This document shows positions 1 through 12,221 of a DNA stretch of 64,000 nucleotides, in pieces (the first letter of the stretch is position 1; each line of letters begins with the position of its first letter). Position numbers and translations under genes: made by a program. Source of the DNA: Castanea sativa (taxonomy: Eukaryota; Streptophyta; Magnoliopsida; Fagales; Fagaceae). The notes beneath the pieces were generated by a model that was not told the DNA's origin, made no database searches, and saw nothing but the letters and a program-made list of their open reading frames with translations. The DNA lies in the NCBI RefSeq assembly GCF_040712315.1, contig NC_134013.1, positions 40,782,501 to 40,846,500 of the forward strand, written 5' to 3'.

Positions 1-318
1 CAAACATTCAAACTCTTTAAGCTTTTCAAGAGAAATTTCAGCAAGTTTCTTATATTTTTCAACCAATTTGTTGGATTTATTGAGCTTAGCAATCAAATCA
101 TCCTTTTCACAAAATAACTTGCTCAAATCCTTATGAAACTTCTTGGCCTTTTTCTTAAAGAGTTTAATGTTAGGAATATCATCAACTCCCAAGAATTCAT
201 GTAACATAGCATCACAATCATGAGGATTATCACTCATAGAGGCATTTTCACAAACACGTGGCATGTTACATTCATCAACATCCAAAACATGCATAGAAGC
301 ATACAAAGCACTATCCAT
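1..318 (-). CDS. Gag N-terminal fragment of a Sirevirus-like copia (partial)
   Basis: An open minus-strand frame starts with ATG at 318-316 and runs off the left edge (106 codons seen). It begins MDSALYASMHVLDVDECN and becomes lysine-rich and helical (KKKAKKFHKDL, then DDLIAKLNKSNKLVEKYKKL), as expected for the coiled-coil part of plant copia Gag. It starts about 60 bases downstream of the primer site, the normal place for gag. Its layout matches the gag starting at 16790 in the second Sirevirus-like element. No zinc knuckle is visible because the 3' part lies outside the window. Confidence 0.6.
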   Translation of the reverse strand, partial: MDSALYASMHVLDVDECNMPRVCENASMSDNPHDCDAMLHEFLGVDDIPNIKLFKKKAKKFHKDLSKLFCEKDDLIAKLNKSNKLVEKYKKLAEISLEKLKEFECL

Positions 319-379
319 GGCAAATAACACAAGGGGTCAAGGATCACACTTAGGTATTTAAACCACAACAAGTGTACCC

Positions 380-391
380 GCTTTGATACCA
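380..391 (-). other. Primer-binding site, tRNA-iMet type
   Basis: The minus strand reads TGGTATCAAAGC, close to TGGTATCAGAGC, the usual complement of initiator tRNA-Met in plant copia elements. It lies two bases inside the LTR, which fixes the element orientation. Confidence 0.75.
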
Positions 392-393
392 AT

Positions 394-1484
394 TGAAAGT
401 TCAAAAAGCGTGTAAAACACCTTTGAACGTTTAGACCCCCAAAATAACAAATTACCAATTCAAGCTTATAGACAAACAATGTAGTGCGGAAAATGTAAAT
501 AAGCTAAAACAGAATTGATAACATAATCTAAACCAAATAAAATCACATCCACAGCAGAAATTAAATGGCAAAGATTAAGGGAAGAGAGATGCAAACACAA
601 GGACAACACAACGATGTATTATTTAAGAGGAAACCGAAGCACTTGGCGTAAAACCTCTCTGCAGCCCTACAAGCGGTCAATAATCCACTAAAGAATGTAG
701 TTGGGATACATGGACAACAGAAGACCCTCCAAGCCTAATCTACCTAGTGTACCTTGCCCTCCAAGCTCCTACTCCAATGAGGTTGCGCCGAACCTATTTC
801 TTCTTTAGCTTACCAGATTCCACTATAGCCCATAGCATCAACCAATATGAAATTGGTCCATTCCTAACTGCTTACAAAGCACCAAACAACCTTCTCACAA
901 ATATGGGTATGGTGAGAAAAGGTTTTGGTAATGGACCTCTCAAGGATGTAACAATGGAGAGGAAGAGAGTAGAGGAATTTGAAGAGTCTCTATGTGAAGA
1001 TTGTGGATGAGTCAATCTTATTTTTCTTTAGGGTTTCTCTCTCAAAATTCTCTCTGGAAGCTCTCTACATTTCGTGGGTATAAGGGGTATTTATACTAGG
1101 GTAAGAAAGGAATGCGAAGAGTCATATTTTCCCAAACAGGGCTGGCTGGCGACTTGGACTCGCGACTTGACTGAGTCGCGAGTTCCAGCCGCGAGCAAAC
1201 AGAATGGCCAAACTGGACTTTTTGTCCTGTAGTGCTCCAGCTGACGTGACTATTCAACTTCTCAACACGCATCGCTCATGTGCATCATCTGGCGGCTTGC
1301 TAGTCACGATCCAGCCGCGAGATCCAGCCGCGAGTCCCTGCTTCACTGCACATTCTTGAGTATTTCTTCACACTCTCTCACACACTACCCTTACATGAAT
1401 CCCACCTAAATAAAGGGTTTCTAAGTGCTGAATTACAAGAAAATTGGCACGGAATAAAGCCAACAAAATGGTTGATAAATTTCA
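394..1484 (-). repeat. 5' LTR of the Sirevirus-like copia
   Basis: On the minus strand it begins TGAAA and ends TTTCA, a perfect 5-bp terminal inverted repeat. It is directly followed by the primer site. A TATAAATA box lies near 1089-1096 on the minus strand. Upstream of it, at about 1140-1330, is a cluster of CpG-rich words (several copies of TCGCGA, CCGCGAG and GGCGAC). The partner LTR is outside the window. Confidence 0.75.
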
Positions 1485-1489
1485 ACCTT

Positions 1490-2485
1490 ACACTCTACTC
1501 CCATCCGCTAAGGTAAGAAACAATTCCCCTTTATTCAGCTTTCTGGTCTCTTGAAACCCCTGCAAAGAATTGCAGATATGATTAGTACAACCTGAATCCA
1601 CACACCAGGAATCCGTAGGATTCTGTACCAAACATATTTCAAGAAGAAAGGAAGTTTTCATACCCTTGTTCTTGGCAGCCTTAAACTTTGGGCAATTTCT
1701 CTTCCAATGTCCATTTTCACCACAATGGAAACACTTTCCTTTGAGCTTCTTTCATTTGTCAGCAACCCCCAAGGAAATTTGCTTATCATCCTGCTTAGTG
1801 AAGTCCTTCTTCTTATTTTTCTTACCCTTGCCTTTCGACTTAGAAGTAGAAGCTTTACCCACATTGGCTTCAACACTAGAAGTACTATGGATGCCTTCCG
1901 TTGCCACTAACTCATTCATTAATTCAGACAAAGAATAAACCTTTTGTTCATATTATAATTCAGTCTAAATTCCTTGAATGATTCCGGTAGTGACTGGAGT
2001 ATCATATCCACTTGGGATTCTCCATCAATGTCGGCACCTAAAATCTCTAATGTATTCAAATTAGAGATCATTGTAAGACAATGATCCCTAACTGAAGTAC
2101 CTTCAGCCATTTTGGTATTATAAATTTACCTCATGGTTTCTTGCCTTGCTGAACAGCCTTGCTAACCAAAAATCTCCTTCAGATTATGCATAATATCCAA
2201 AGCTAGTTCTACATCCTGCATTTGATGCTGTAGAACATTTGAGATAGATGCTAGGATATAGCACTTGGCCATTTCATTAGATTTCTGCCAACGATCATAT
2301 CGCTGTTTTTCCTCAAAAGGAGCATCTAATGAAGGAAAGCAAGGACATGGTTGAGTACGCACATATTTGTGCTCTTCAGCTGTTAAAAAAATGTCCAAAT
2401 TTCTTTTCCAGTCAACATAGTTGGATCCAGTCAGTTTGTTTTGATTAAGAATAGAAACAAGTAGGCTAAATGATGCCATGTTCAA
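1490..2485 (-). pseudogene. Decayed copia gag and protease start
   Basis: The frame from 2485 to 2162 begins MNMASFSLLVSILNQNKLTG and includes NYVDWKRNLDI, the Gag signature of this plant copia family, then KCYILASISNVLQHQMQ. The next piece (2110 to 1919) contains SQVDMILQSLPESFKEFRLN. A zinc knuckle CFHCGENGHWKRNC (CX2CX4HX4C) is encoded at about 1740-1680 in a shifted frame. The protease start DSWCVDSGCTNHIC (catalytic DSG) is near 1615-1570, and the homology ends in LADGSRV at 1490. Stops and frameshifts separate the pieces, so no functional protein is made. Confidence 0.85.
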
Positions 2486-3144
2486 ATTTGAAAATAATAA
2501 ACATGAATATAATAAGTAAACTGGGCATTATCAATTTAGCATATAAACATATAGTATGGAACCTTAATAAAACCATAACACAATATATGCAACGACAACC
2601 CAATTCCATATTCAATATCCCTCAGCATAGAGTGAACATTAAATACTATGATTGATTGAGAACTATTCTCATTATTAGTGCTATCATGATAACTCTTATC
2701 AAACACTGATAATATGTCGTTTTACATTTAGCCTCTAAGTAATAATGGTAAGAACTTAGCATAGAGGATACTATAATACTTAGTCTAGTATATACCATTG
2801 TCTAGAATCATGTGTAGCCATATTTTATCCTTTTAACAGGCTTATTTTGTAGTACCATGATAAAATACCCTCCGCATGGAATGCAAAGCTCAAAGCTAAG
2901 ACAAGGCGTTTGATCAAACCACTATAAACCAAGAAATCCAATCTTGTAGGACCATGAAATAAACACTCTCCGCATGGAAAGCTAAGCTCGAGGCAAAGAC
3001 AAAGTATATATTTCACACTACTACGAACCAACAATAGAGGTCGTGAGATGCAACCCTTGTATCTCTCTCCCACTAGATGTTTTAAGATAAATTTTTTTTT
3101 TTTAATTTAAAACATGCATAAAAAAATTACACATAGCCTTGCTC

Positions 3145-3420
3145 TTTATACAATTGAAAACAATTGAAAAAAGTTTAGAATTCCCTTCAGTGGCATTTTC
3201 ACGAGTATCTCGCAACTAAACTCTTCCCTCGAAAATGAATTAAAGCAAAAAATGAAAACACAAAATTTTAGACAGAGAGTTTCGCTATTGTCTCGTGAGT
3301 GTTTCGCGAGTAAAGCTTACCCGCGAAAGTTTTTGCACAAAAACAAAATTCAGACAGAAACTTTCGCGACTGTCTCGCGACTTACTCGCAAGTAAGGCTT
3401 ACCCGCGAAAACGTTTCCAA
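3145..3420 (-). promoter_or_regulatory. Leader module: CpG-rich palindrome cluster upstream of a TATA box
   Basis: Between primer site and gag, the minus strand holds a cassette of TCGCGA/CTCGCGA words (about 3415-3272) followed by TATAAAGAGC at 3150-3141. The homologous leaders at 25863-26103 and 55831-56070 keep the TATA box and flanks but carry different word clusters. A second internal promoter is an inference; nothing here proves transcription. Confidence 0.35.
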
Positions 3421-3695
3421 CGGTTTTCCATGAACATACAACCACCATATGAACATAAAAGGACGAAATTGATCTCAAAACTGAGTTTCATTGATGCTAT
3501 AGCCTTAAAGATCAATTTAACATACTTAAATTCAAATTTAAACAACATCATAACATCAATATCAGTTTTTATAAAATCATAGTTTCCACAACCATGTAGA
3601 TTATTAAATACATATATAATCTTCTAACATCATGAAACTATTATTTCTAATTCCAAAACTCACAAAACATGTTATACAGATTCGAAATGAAGACC

Positions 3696-3707
3696 GTTTT
3701 GATACCA
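3696..3707 (-). other. Primer-binding site, tRNA-iMet type (mutated)
   Basis: The minus strand reads TGGTATCAAAAC next to the LTR. The intact copies in related elements at 26406-26417 and 56380-56391 read TGGTATCAGAGC. Confidence 0.7.
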
Positions 3708-3709
3708 TT

Positions 3710-5098
3710 TGATGGAAAAATACATGTACAAAGCGGAAAATAAGCGGATCTACTTCATTCATAATTGTTAACATGCACTATGTAAGTTTCAGAATTCTAG
3801 AGCAAAAGAGTGTACCTTGGAGCGGTGAATTTCAAAACCGAAGATCAGAAGCACTTGGGAACACTTTCAATCTTCACTCCAATTCCACTAACGCCCAAGA
3901 TGTGTGGTCTCTCAATTAGTTTCAAAAGGAGAATGATAGAATGTCTCACTCTTACTACTCACCTTTTTACAATAGTGTTCTTACAAAATTCTCTACAGAA
4001 AATTCTGTATATTTCTCCCTTTGTATCTAACTAATTATCTAATTGGGCTGAATTTTTGGGCCTTTCCAATTGGGCTTAAGTATGTAGCTTGGAGTGGGAC
4101 CAATAAGACACTAGCTCTAATGGGCCTTGGGCTTTTCTGTCAACTCTTGACAAGTCCAAAGTTACCATTAACTACATTTAATACCACTATATAAATATAG
4201 TTGCACTCTAGGCCTTATTTATAAATTATATCCCAAGACTTTATTGTACATGCAATCCCTTTATAAAATATTCGTAGTAACGCAAAGTCATGAATTTAGA
4301 TTGCCACTTTGTAAATTACTACATCTTATCCTTGAGTACTCGGTTTAATCCTTTAAGTTATTCATCAAATATTTATGAAATCCAATTTCATGAATATATA
4401 CTCTAGCAATAATTTACTAGAGTAGTAAGGCCTAACATTCTGAATAACAAACCCATTAAACTTATCTCAAGGGAATATTTTGTATCTCCATTAAGAAACT
4501 ATGAATTCCATCTTGAGAATATATGTTCCATCAACACTAAATGTGGTTGCCCGACATACTGAGATTTTGACCGTTATTCTAGATCTCACTCCTAGTATAT
4601 CAAAGCAACCTACACCTCGTGATCAAGTCCATTATTCTCTCAGGATTAAGAGTTCATGCAAATGTAAGTCGTGAGTTTATTATTCATTTGACAGTCATTG
4701 GGAGAATAATAAATCTCACACTGGTCCAGTTCAGTATGTTTTAATTCTTAAAACATATCAACATATCAACTAGAAATCTCCATTTTATGATCAAGACAAA
4801 TTATCTTAGTTGATATGTTATAGTCTTCGCAGATGAAATGCCCAATTTCATCACCGACTACGAATTACAATTCTGAGTTTACAAAGAACTTGTGATTTAT
4901 ATCTTCTGTGACTTTTCACATAAATCACATACTATGCATCTCATGGACTATATGATAATGTCTCAATATTCATGTTACGTTTATTTTTAGATAATGATAA
5001 AACAACTTCATTAAACACAACATTAAGTCATACGTAATGTCATTAATAATAACATACATAGCATCATACAATAGGATTTAAGGGCACACATCCTAGCA
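3710..5098 (-). repeat. 5' LTR of truncated copia (1.39 kb, subfamily A)
   Basis: Homologous along its length to 13319-14738 and 36855-38270, sharing the end ATAGGATTTAAGGGCAC followed by TCCTAGCA or TCCTAACA. It is more distantly related to the subfamily B LTRs ending in ATAAACCCCAACA. Several TGGGCT/TGGGCC words lie near 4043-4135, on the upstream side of the TATA-like region. Confidence 0.85.
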
Positions 5099-5229
5099 CT
5101 TTTATACTAAGATTTGTTCTTAAGAATAGTTTAGCAATGGATCGGGATAAGTTTTATAATTAATTTGTGTAGTTGTGAAATCATGATAATTCAAAATCCT
5201 AGAATTTATATCATCACTACAACAAAGTG

Positions 5230-5710
5230 TATTTTCAGTGACGAAAAAATTCGTCACTAAAAGTCCAGTTTTTCATCACTAAGAACCTTTAGTGACGAAA
5301 TCGGACTTTTAGTGACGAAATTCATTTCGTCGCTGAAACCCCATCACTAAAATTCCTAGTGATGAAAAATTTCATCACTAAAAGTCCGTTTTGATTTTTT
5401 TTTTTTTAAACTTTTAGAGACGAAAACGTTTCGTCACTAAATGTTTTCCTCACGAAAAACACCATTCAGTGACAAAAATATTTCGTCACTAAAAACACTT
5501 TAGTTTATTAAATCATATTTAGTAACAAATAATTTCGTTACTAAAACTATTTTCAGGTACATATAGTGACAAAAAATTTCGTCACTAAAACTATTTTTAA
5601 GAAAATCCATGCACATATTGTGATGAAAATTTTCGTCACTAAAACCATTACTTACAAAATTTTGCTACATTTAGTGACAAAATATTTCGTCACTAAAACT
5701 TATTTTCTGT
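5230..5710. repeat. Left subterminal repeats of the CACTA element
   Basis: A dozen or so copies of TTTAGTGACGAAA or TTTCGTCACTAAA in alternating orientation, often forming back-to-back palindromes around a short AT core. A matching array sits at the right end (8890-9390). Known CACTA transposases bind such motifs; that these do is inferred. Confidence 0.8.
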
Positions 5711-6421
5711 TTTTATTTTTTTCATGGCTTTGATATTAACCTGTAACCTGTTATTACATTACTAAAACCTCACATTTGAATAATACATTTATTTCAACAA
5801 CACATTTATAAAAAAAGATCCATACATTCCACAAGTAAAAAATAAAACAAGTATCTAATTCAAACTTCTTCCATACAATAATTGTTTGCAACATATACAA
5901 TAACTCAAGATGTTTTATAACAATACAAAAAGTGTAGCATAATATAATTAGAACTAACAGAACATGTCCTCATATGTCTTCAAGTAATGCCAAAAGTAAA
6001 TCTCCTTAAAACCACCAATAAGAAATATGCACAAATATAAAAACAATACTACATTAAAATCATAAAGTAAAAACATTAATTATGTTAAAAGAAACATTTC
6101 TAACAATGCATTAAGAGTAGTCACACCATGTAATGTGGGTCAATTGCTAAAAGAAAGTACTAACCAAAAAAATTTTTAACTTGAAGTTGAACCACCCCCA
6201 TAGGTAAGAGCGTCATCATAACCATTCCTCATTTAAAAGTTAAGAATATTTTATCCATGTTTGACTACAATAAGGTAAATGCTACTTTAGTAAAATAAGA
6301 ACAACTCATGCATAATGTATTCTAACATCTAAGTCTATAAGCTACTTAGATAAAGTTTTATCTCATTCATGAATGCACAAGTATATATTAATATTTAAAC
6401 AAATATACATTGCACATTCAA

Positions 6422-6890
6422 ACACTCCCAATATTAGTTTAACCCACCTTATAACACCATGCAAGCCACCCGCTTGCTCCAATACAACAACCCACCACAA
6501 AACCAATCACAAACATCACAACTATAATGCCTACAAGTATTGAAATCAAATGAAATACTACTCATCACATCTAATCAACATTACTCATTCACATTTGCAA
6601 GAAATGAAAAACACTCCCAATATTAGTTTAAACCACCTTATAACACCATACAAGCCACCCGCTTCTCCAACACAACAACCCACCACAAAACCAATCACAA
6701 ACATTATAACTATAATGCCTACAAGTATTGAAATCAAATGAAATGCTACTCATCACATCTAATCAACATTACTTATTCACATTTGCAAGAAATGAAAAAC
6801 ACTCCCAATATTAGTTTAACCCACCTTATAACACCATGCAAGCCACCCGCTTGCTCCAACACAACATACCACCACAAATCCAATTTCCAA
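6422..6890 (+). repeat. Tandem repeat of 188-189 bp, about 2.5 copies
   Basis: ACACTCCCAATATTAG recurs at 6422, 6611 and 6799, with the following 180 bases nearly identical between the first two units. It is non-coding, inside the CACTA element. Confidence 0.85.
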
Positions 6891-8397
6891 TATCACAAGT
6901 ATAGAGTTTTATAAGGTTTTCAATTAAAATTTACTTACTTTGCTCAAGTTAAGCTTACAACTTTCAGAAAAAATCCAAAGTTATTGAAAACAATGTGTAT
7001 TTAGCCTGCAAAAGAAAAGTTAAATTTATAAGTACTTCAGTCTTGAAAATGATCCTCTCATAAATTACTACACAAACTCATAGTTTACACATGTAATACA
7101 CGTAGTGCTTACAGCAATCAAAAAAGTGATGAGGGGAAAGTTATCTTTAACATCCCCTGCAGATGAGAGCATTTGAGTTAGTACATCCCCCGAAATTAAA
7201 CAATAAACACAAACGAGGGCCACACCACAACACCACAACAAAACAAATATGAGAGCATTTGAGCTAGTACATTCTAAAAGATAAACCTATGGTTTTTGGA
7301 GTTAAAATTATGAAAGGCTACTTAGGAAGTGCAGTATAAAATCAAGTATTGGACCCTATCCAAGTAATTTATCACATTGGGCATAACAAACAGAGTTTAT
7401 ATTCCATAACCAAGATAGATAGGACAACTGTTATCATGAACTCTTTAAACTACTTAACAATTGACCCATAAGCAAACAATGAAACAACTACAAAATTTTA
7501 GTAAAACTGTGAAATATCTCAACACTTAAACAATGTGCAAACCCATAAACCCCTTTATAAGGAGTTTCCTCTTTGGCATCCCAAGCCTTACTTTTCACCC
7601 ACTACTAACTAACATCAATAGTAGAAACCATAAAAGCAAAAACAATACACATAAATCACAATAATCTACAGCTATAAATCCTCACATTAACAAACAAAAA
7701 CAGTTTTAAATATGCTTTAACATACATTATCAACCTGCAAACCACTGTATTTCTAAAAACCAAAATAGAACACAAACAACAGCACTCATAGGAAAACATA
7801 TCGTTGATTCCAATCCTCGCCTTCCCACCAGTCCTTGATCCTAAACAAAATAAACATAAAAGTGAGCACCACCAAACAAGCACAAAATCACCAACACATC
7901 ATAGAGAAATTTAAAATACTATTAAATTGCGTCATTTGCATTCATACATGGAACTGTAGGAGGTATTTCAGTAGCAGTGGCCTTAACGTGCTGGACGCTC
8001 CTCACACTACATGTCCTGACAATTGATTCAATAATTCCAATTTCAATCAATTCAAGAGAACACAGAATTTTCATAATATATACATACACATACTGCATAT
8101 ACACAAACAGAGATACATACGTACATAATGTATAAAAATTAGAATTGTTGGATTACTCAACTGTAAGGAAACTATAAACATGTGAGATTCTCTTTCATTG
8201 TCATGATTCATGAATCACATTCCATTGTCTCAATTTAGGAACAAGAATGTAGATTTCTAAGTAGCCTTTTCATTTGAATTTTTTTTTTTTTTGGAAAGGT
8301 TCATTTGATTTATACTATTCTCAACAAAAAAAAAAAAATACCCATTCTCAAAAAACATGAGCTGAACGGAAAAAAAAAAAAAAAAAAAAACTTACCG

Positions 8398-8800
8398 TTG
8401 GTGAATGGTTTGGATCGTCGCGAATGGCCGAATCGCCAGTGAAGACTTCGTCGCGAAGGGTTCTAATCGGCGACGAATGGGTTCGAATCGACGACGGTGG
8501 GAGCTAAAAAATATTTCCGAATCGGCGACAAATGGGTCCGAAACTTCAAAACCGTCGCCAATGGGTTCGAACTGGCGGCAAATGGGTTCGGATCGGCGAC
8601 GAATGGGTTCAAATCGACGACGAATGGGTTCGAATCGTCGAGAATCGCCGAGAATTGTCGCGATCATAAAGAATCGCCGAGAATCGTCAACTGGGAATGG
8701 GATTTGTCGCGAATGCGAATCGGCGAGAAGTGTCACGAATCGTCGAGAAGCGTCGCGAATGGAAATCGGCGATGGGATTCGTCGCGAATGGGAAGCTTTT
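8398..8800 (+). repeat. CpG-rich island built of degenerate ~21-bp repeats
   Basis: Repeated words such as ATGGGTTCGAATCGGCGACG lie in an otherwise AT-rich interior, just inside the right subterminal array of the CACTA element. Long frames on both strands (plus 8405-8842, minus 8392-8880) are side effects of the repeats: their translations are repetitive GSNRRRM and RRFEPI strings. It could be the promoter or first-exon region of the ancestral transposase gene; I cannot decide. Confidence 0.6.
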
Positions 8801-8889
8801 GGGTTCGGCGTTGGGAGGCTTTTGTATAATGTTATAAAATGAAAGGGCACTAAAGAACCTGATACCAAAGTAAAAGGCATCAGGTTTAT

Positions 8890-9390
8890 AAGTTTTTAGC
8901 GACAAATGTCAGTTTCGTCACTAAAGAACCCAGCTTTATTAAGGTTTTTAGAGACAAAATTTATATTTCCTCACTATAGCATACTTTTAGTGACGAATTG
9001 TGATTTTCGTCACTAAAAGCATTTAAGTGTAAAACTATTATTATTTTTAGTGAAGCATATTTTCGTCGCTAATTCTTTTATAGCGACGAAAGGATTTTCG
9101 TCACTAATACTATCCACAGCAATGGCTAGTGTGACGAAATATTTCGTCACTAAAAAATTCAATTTTTAGTGATGAAATATTTCGTCACTATAGATTAATT
9201 AAACTTGCGCCAAAATTTCCCTCAACTAGCGCTCATTTTTCAGATCACAATAGCAACGAAATTTATTTTTCGTTGCTAAATGTTAAATTTTTTTTCATTA
9301 TTAGTGACGAAATGCATATTTCGTCACAAAGCTGTATTTTTAGTGACGAAAAATATTTCCTCACTAATTTTCGTCACTAAAAATACATTT
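8890..9390. repeat. Right subterminal repeats of the CACTA element
   Basis: The same alternating TTTAGTGACGAAA/TTTCGTCACTAAA words as the left end, including the palindromes near 9130-9190 and 9300-9380. Confidence 0.8.
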
Positions 9391-9400
9391 TGTTGTAGTG

Positions 9401-11062
9401 TATAGCTGTTTATAATCTAACAACATAAAAACATTTACATTCCAACCTGCCAATGGCGGACTGGTTGCATTTCGATACACTATATCCAACACAATTCAAA
9501 CAGTGTTTGGGTCCTTTTTGGTGAAGCTTTGCCCTAATAAAAGGAATTGAAGTAATCATTTTCTAGGTTCCACAGCAGCAGCCCCAAGCACCATTTAGGC
9601 GAGAACAATTCCATATTATCCAATTTCGCATCAGCTGTACATGTCTCCTACCGACCGCCATCCCATTTCCCAAGGGTTACAAGAAACCAAGAGAAAATAG
9701 TGAGACCAGACATCATGCATGAACATCTCATGAACCATGCCACCTTTACTTTCCATTGCATGCCATCCTCTCATCCCCATATCTATAGATTTAATTCAAG
9801 TTGTTTGTAAAAAAAACTCTCCATGCACTGTTTATTTTTTAACAAAAGACTAATAAAACAACAAAAAGGACAAATATATTGGTTTTTTGGTCGTTCTATA
9901 ATGTGGAAGTACACATTTTTTGGCTGTCATCCACCAAGTGTTGCAGGTAAAACCTTTCCCAAACCCTGCAGAAAGCAGAGCCTTGTACTGGGGATATATA
10001 TTAGCAAATGTACTTAGGAGATACAACATTCACAATAAAGTTGCTAAAAAATATAACTTTTAGCAACTTAAAATATTATTTTATTTGTTTTAACACCTCA
10101 TTTTATAATACACTCAATATCAAAAGTTTTATTTTAACATTCAACACATTAAAATAATATAAAGAACACAATAAAATAAAAGCAAAGACCTAAACATCAT
10201 CAATCAATCATCGTTCAATCAATCAACATACACAAACACACACACACACACATATATAAACAGAGACTTTATGCAGGAAAACATGAGATACTGCTATGTG
10301 GCGCATTCTTTAAAAAGAAAATTGAAGTACCCTTAAAGCATAAGATAAGAACAAAAAAATATGGACTTTTTATTTCTTTGGTTCAATGTTTCAAAATAAA
10401 CCTCTTGCACTTCTACTCTTTTATGTATAGCCCACAACCCTTCATGTCATGTCATCTCATCTCAAATACATTCAAACAAAAAATGATGTCATTTATCTTT
10501 AACCTTTCAATGACACCTACCTAACTCCAACTTCGTGGTCTCAACTAATTTTAACCCATATGAGTTGGCTATAACAAAGGAAAGATGGCTTGCTTTTTTT
10601 ATTGAGTGATTACAGATTATGATTTTGATGTTGAGGTTAGATATTGTGAATTTTGTAAAGCATGTAATTGCTTTGAGTCTTTGGTGTTTGGTGTGGGAAA
10701 GTCATAAATGTATTTTGTTTTAAAAGTAAAGAGAAACAGAAAGAAACTTTCTAATTGATCATTGATGAGATTAGTTACTTTTTTATTATGTTTTAGAACT
10801 TATAATCTATAGGTTCTTTTGTAGTTTTTTACTGTTATTTAGTGCAATATCAACATGAGCCATGACAATAAAAGTAAAAGTCAATGATGCTTTTAGGTTG
10901 TTTTTGGTTCTTTATTTTTATTTTTTAATGTGGAAGCCTTGCTAAAGGTAATTAAATCTTGATAAATGGAAATGTTTTTAACCATTTTTTTTCTTTATTT
11001 TTATCACATTCTCTATATACCAGTGTTTACAAATGATGTCCTTCTATTGAGATAATGAAATG
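9401..11062. other. Stretch with no recognisable gene
   Basis: AT-rich DNA without a frame I recognise and without clear repeat ends. Contains a short CA microsatellite near 10229-10252. It is bounded by the CACTA element and by the solo LTR starting at 11063. It may be old intergenic DNA. Confidence 0.6.
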
Positions 11063-11149
11063 TGATAGGCCAAAAATGTATTGACCCCTTTGGCAAATTA
11101 ATTAATTAAGTCAATTTAACATGCAATAAGTGTGGTAGCACAAACAAAT

Positions 11150-11930
11150 TGTATGTTTTCAGACCCCTTAAACACAACCAAATTAATCTAGTTATTTAGC
11201 CAAGTGATTAACTTAAGTAAATTATGCAAATCTCGGTTAACACATATGATAACCCAAGAAAACCAAACCGGTAAAAAACCTAGGGAGGATTTAACCTAGC
11301 TATCCTCAAGGTAAAACAAATTCACTATGAAAGAATTGAAGTTTACACAATAGCGACTTAGACCACTAACATCTTATTGCTACCTCGAGTAGGAAACTTA
11401 CTACCACGACCACGTGACAGTTCCGAGTCCACGAACTACTTCTTTCTTAGATTCACAGCAAGCACAAGCACTCCCGCTTGTGTATCTTTAAGCTCTTAAT
11501 GCAGCAACTGAACGATCATCAAGCTCTTGACATAATCTTGATTCTTGATAACCCTAAGTATATGTGAAGGCAAACACTTCTAGATCTCACAAGAGATTCA
11601 CATACACAACATAAACGACAACTGCAATAACCCTTAAAACGTGGCTAGGGTTTTCCCTTTTATACCTAGGGCAAAACATAAAATCCTACACGTTAAACGG
11701 ACTTGGGTTGAGTTGGAAACATTCTGCAGAAAAATAATCTGCACGAGCTTCGATCGATCAAGTCTAATTTTCGATAAATTGAGACAGACAGATTTACATA
11801 GTAAATCCTACAGTATAGTCGATTCCAACTATACTTATAAACATACAAGACTAAACATTTTGATCATGGTTTGCCAACATTACAAAATGAAGTTCTAATA
11901 CATTTGAACCTAAAGTCTTAGAACCCAACA
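11150..11930 (-). repeat. 3' LTR of the gag-only element
   Basis: Direct repeat of 16864-17706. A minus-strand TATAAAAGGG lies near 11661-11670. The palindromic cluster TCGATCGATCAAG starts near 11751, upstream of it. AAAAGGGGAGTT (minus, 11942-11931) adjoins it as the polypurine tract. Confidence 0.85.
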
Positions 11931-12221
11931 AACTCCCCTTTTGGCAATCCGTGACAAAACACAAACTAAACAAAGTGCTCAAAGTTACAAAAACAGCCCA
12001 TTACAAAACATTGCCCAACAAAAACAAATTCAACCTAACTACTATCTATCAGTTGCAAGTGTAGACAGCAGTATGACTAACTCAACCTGTATATTCCCGT
12101 AACACTTAACAAACACATAAACGCATGTGTAAAAAATACAAGTAAACCAAGAATATAAAACACAAAATAAAAACAAAAGTAAACTAACTCTCCCTCTAAG
12201 TTAGATATATCAAAAACTTTT

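Larger units (their letters stand above)
1..1484 (-). mobile_element. Sirevirus-like Ty1-copia, 5' portion, cut by the window edge
   Basis: The element reads on the minus strand. It has a 1,091-bp LTR (394-1484), a tRNA-iMet-type primer site (380-391) and the start of gag (318 to 1). Everything downstream lies left of the window. The right edge falls inside the protease region of another copia: minus-strand protease codons can be followed as far as about 1490 and then stop abruptly. The target duplication cannot be tested because the left end is missing; the bases just outside the LTR are acctt. The Sirevirus-like assignment rests on similarity of leader and gag layout to the element at 11150-17706. 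Confidence 0.75.
1485..5098 (-). mobile_element. Truncated Ty1-copia, 5' half (LTR, leader, gag, start of protease)
   Basis: Order on the minus strand is 5' LTR (5098-3710), primer site (3707-3696), a leader of about 1.2 kb, gag (from 2485) and the start of protease (to about 1490). It is interrupted there by the LTR at 394-1484. The rest of pol and the 3' LTR should lie left of the window. It belongs to the same broad copia family as 20104-27799 and 40047-57820. Confidence 0.8.
5215..9400. mobile_element. Non-autonomous CACTA (En/Spm-like) DNA transposon
   Basis: The ends are inverted repeats beginning CACTACAACAAA. The first 31 bp of each end, read inward, differ at only two positions. Flanking triplets are cat (left) and tat (right), a possible 3-bp target duplication with one change. 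Both subterminal regions (5230-5710 and 8890-9390) are packed with TTTAGTGACGAAA and its reverse complement, the usual subterminal binding-site style of CACTA elements. The 3.2-kb interior encodes no recognisable transposase (no TNPD-like frame), so the element would need a helper. Confidence 0.8.

Noticed and set aside
747..1010. 87-codon plus-strand frame
   Set aside because: Lies inside the LTR 394-1484, opposite to its transcription, with no family resemblance.
8392..8905. Overlapping long frames on both strands (145 and 162 codons)
   Set aside because: Translations are simple repeats that follow the 21-bp DNA period; frames on both strands are expected from such repeats.
9823..10017. 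64-codon plus-strand frame in the gene-poor stretch
   Set aside because: No recognisable motif, repeats or splice context; length is within chance for AT-rich DNA.
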